Of a stretch of 25,144 nucleotides of DNA, positions 23,718-25,144 are shown piece after piece. This DNA is from Plakobranchus ocellatus. Lineage: Eukaryota > Mollusca > Gastropoda > Plakobranchidae. The translations under genes were made by a program, and so were the position numbers. The number at the start of each line of letters is the position of its first letter. Position 1 is the stretch's first letter. The notes under the pieces are model-generated. The model ran no database searches, was not told the origin of the DNA, and worked only from the letters and a program-made list of their open reading frames with translations. Where the stretch lies: NCBI GenBank assembly GCA_019648995.1, contig BLXT01004533.1, positions 520,466-545,609 of the forward strand, written 5' to 3'.

Positions 23718-23887
23718 TAACGGAGGATAGAAGTAGAAAAGTATACAAGTACCTTTGTGATCATCATCTTTTTACTTGATAAAGCCTTAAAGGCGAAACG
23801 TTGTTACGTATCCTCTGTATTATTTAATTTGTTCTGGTAAGTTTGAATTGATGGTTGTATTTTTTACTATTATAACGGAGGGTAGAA
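23718..23887 (+). mobile_element. Short insertion with a GCC/GGC stem and CGAAACG motif, flanked by direct repeats (possible Penelope-like relic)
   Basis: TAACGGAGGATAGAA (23718-23732) recurs as TAACGGAGGGTAGAA (23873-23887), and ATGGTTGTA recurs at 23711 and 23851. Between them, TTGATAAAGCCTTAAAGGCG then AAACG (23776-23800) forms a stem GCC/GGC followed by CGAAAC. This resembles the hammerhead-ribozyme core (CUGAUGA, stem II, GAAAC) known from Penelope-like elements, but with changes at core positions, so it is probably not catalytic. No coding part of such an element is present. Confidence 0.35.
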
Positions 23888-24940
23888 AGGGACGAGATCT
23901 TTCACCCAGGAAACTGTGTGGATGGCATTAAGGCCAGGGACAGACTGAAGCCGTATATGAAAGCTTAATGTTAGATATGCAATATCTACAAAGTGTATGA
24001 TGACCAAGAGCGTCCCCACAAATAGGCCTACAATCAAAATCATCCGCAAGGCCTATATCAATTAATTGTAGCACATTCAAATTTTTTTCTGCTCGTTTCT
24101 ATGCTTTTTTTATATATATAAATCAAATAAGGTCACAAATAATAATGAAATATTGACCTACAGATGTTCAATCACTTTTATAGTTTAGATACAGACCAGT
24201 ATCAGCGAATGGAGAACTTTCTTACACAAAAAAGAAGTTTAAAAGAAGATTGTTTTTTTATTAATATTATTAGTCTATTGGTTTTTTTTTTCACTTTTTT
24301 TTAAGTCTCTTTGCGAAACGTATGCGGAGCGTTTTAGATTGTCCCTTTTTTTTTGTTTTAGTTTTGGATCGGAGATTAGCCTGATAGTTTTCCTTTCCAT
24401 TTAATGATATTTTAAAAAAGGACTTCATTAATTTGTTAATGTATATTTCCTAATGTTTTAGTTTGACGTATAATAAATACGTATTTGATTACCCACCGAT
24501 TTTCTGTGTTTTTTTCTAATTCGTTAATTTTGTACGTGTGTGTGTTTGTGTGTTTGTGCCAAGAGTTAGGGAGGGTATTTTTGTTGGTTGGTTTTTCAAT
24601 TCTAAAAATTTTAGGAGGATTTTTGTTTGCATATATGTCGAAACCAATGATCTTGATATAAAATACATACCGGTACACATATTTGTTAAAAATACAAGAA
24701 CGAAACATTACGAGAAAAGTGGCAACTACAGTAAGTCACATACTAGGGAGACTTGAAAAATGCACGTAGTTCAAGTCAAAAATATGTAAATTGCAACAAC
24801 AAGATTTATTTTTTAAAAAGGAAGTTCATTGCAGTTTGCCATGAAATCTTAGAAAAAAAAATTTGTATCAAATTAAACCAACTTCTTATCTAAAAGTCAA
24901 AGAGAAAAAAAAGAAAAAGCCCTTTTATACCACGTGCATG
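23888..24940. other. Intergenic or upstream sequence, no gene recognised
   Basis: AT-rich with T runs and a GT-rich patch near 24534-24558. The overlapping open frames at 24436-24756 are on both strands, low in complexity and unsupported. Confidence 0.6.
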
Positions 24941-25022
24941 CACACACACACACACACACACACACACTCTCTCTCTCTCTCTCTCTTCTTTTCTCTTTCT
25001 CTCAGAGTGTGTGTGTGTGTGT
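24941..25022. repeat. Compound (CA)n(CT)n...(GT)n microsatellite able to fold back
   Basis: CA repeats (24941-24967) run into CT repeats; a CT/TTC tract follows, then AGAG and GT repeats (25004-25022). The GT arm is the exact reverse complement of the CA-CT junction, giving a 19-bp inverted repeat around a 33-nt pyrimidine-rich loop. Confidence 0.9.
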
Positions 25023-25025
25023 AAA

Positions 25026-25144
25026 ACTCTCTGTTGCATACACTCTCTTTCTCTCTGCTACATAAGCTCTCTTTCTCTCTGTCGCAAATGCTCTCTCTCT
25101 CTCTATTTCTCTCTGTTATATACGCGCGCTCTCTCTCTCTCTCT
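25026..25144 (+). repeat. Pyrimidine-rich ~24-bp minisatellite at the right edge
   Basis: Units follow the pattern TCTCTTTCTCTCTG plus a variable ten-base spacer (TTGCATACAC, CTACATAAGC, TCGCAAATGC, TTATATACGC). About four copies are visible and the array runs off the window. Confidence 0.8.

Noticed and set aside
23885-24035. Faint resemblance of short peptides (DRLKPYM-like) to the integrase end of an LTR retroelement
   Set aside because: Too short and too degraded to assign; no other part of such an element, and no terminal repeats, were seen nearby.
24436-24756. Overlapping open frames on both strands near the right edge
   Set aside because: Low complexity, no motif, no splice or promoter support.

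Overview
This is eukaryotic, AT-rich genomic DNA with long poly-A/T tracts, many microsatellites and small GT-AG exons. One protein-coding gene fills the left 20.4 kb and is read from the minus strand. It is the exocyst subunit Sec5/EXOC2. I could chain 27 coding exons (20385 down to 317) with matching splice phases throughout. They total 2,820 nt, which is 939 codons plus a TAA stop, against about 924 residues for human EXOC2. The protein divergence from vertebrates, a tRNA-derived SINE and the AGATCTAG-rich repeats fit an invertebrate, most plausibly a gastropod mollusc. That assignment is an inference; nothing in the window fixes the species.

Layout, left to right. 1-374: tandem copies of a ~107-bp unit that contains the last codons, the stop and the start of the 3' UTR of EXOC2; the array runs off the left edge. 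317-20385: the EXOC2 exons, in order exon 27 to exon 1. Their introns carry microsatellites, a SINE, a degraded transposase-like fragment, a possible TTAA-flanked element, an assembly gap of 36 N inside a (TA)n tract, and two unusually long open frames. 20386-20453: a 5' UTR segment with a tiny uORF, preceded by a 3' splice site, so the promoter and first exon lie further right. 20454-25144: no coding gene recognised. This part is probably the first (5' UTR) intron and/or upstream DNA. It holds a pair of CCGG hairpins, an 860-bp block dense in AGATCT palindromes, a GCC/GGC stem followed by CGAAACG between short direct repeats, and a CA/CT/GT microsatellite that folds back on itself at the right edge.

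The gene encodes one subunit of the octameric exocyst, which tethers secretory vesicles to the plasma membrane. Its N-terminal IPT/TIG domain is the RalA effector domain, and the Thr11 and Arg27 needed for Ral binding are both present. No operon-like or multi-gene system is present. The points most worth a second look are the tandem duplication of the gene's own 3' end, a frame-neutral candidate cassette exon in intron 16, and a competing acceptor pair at exon 6.
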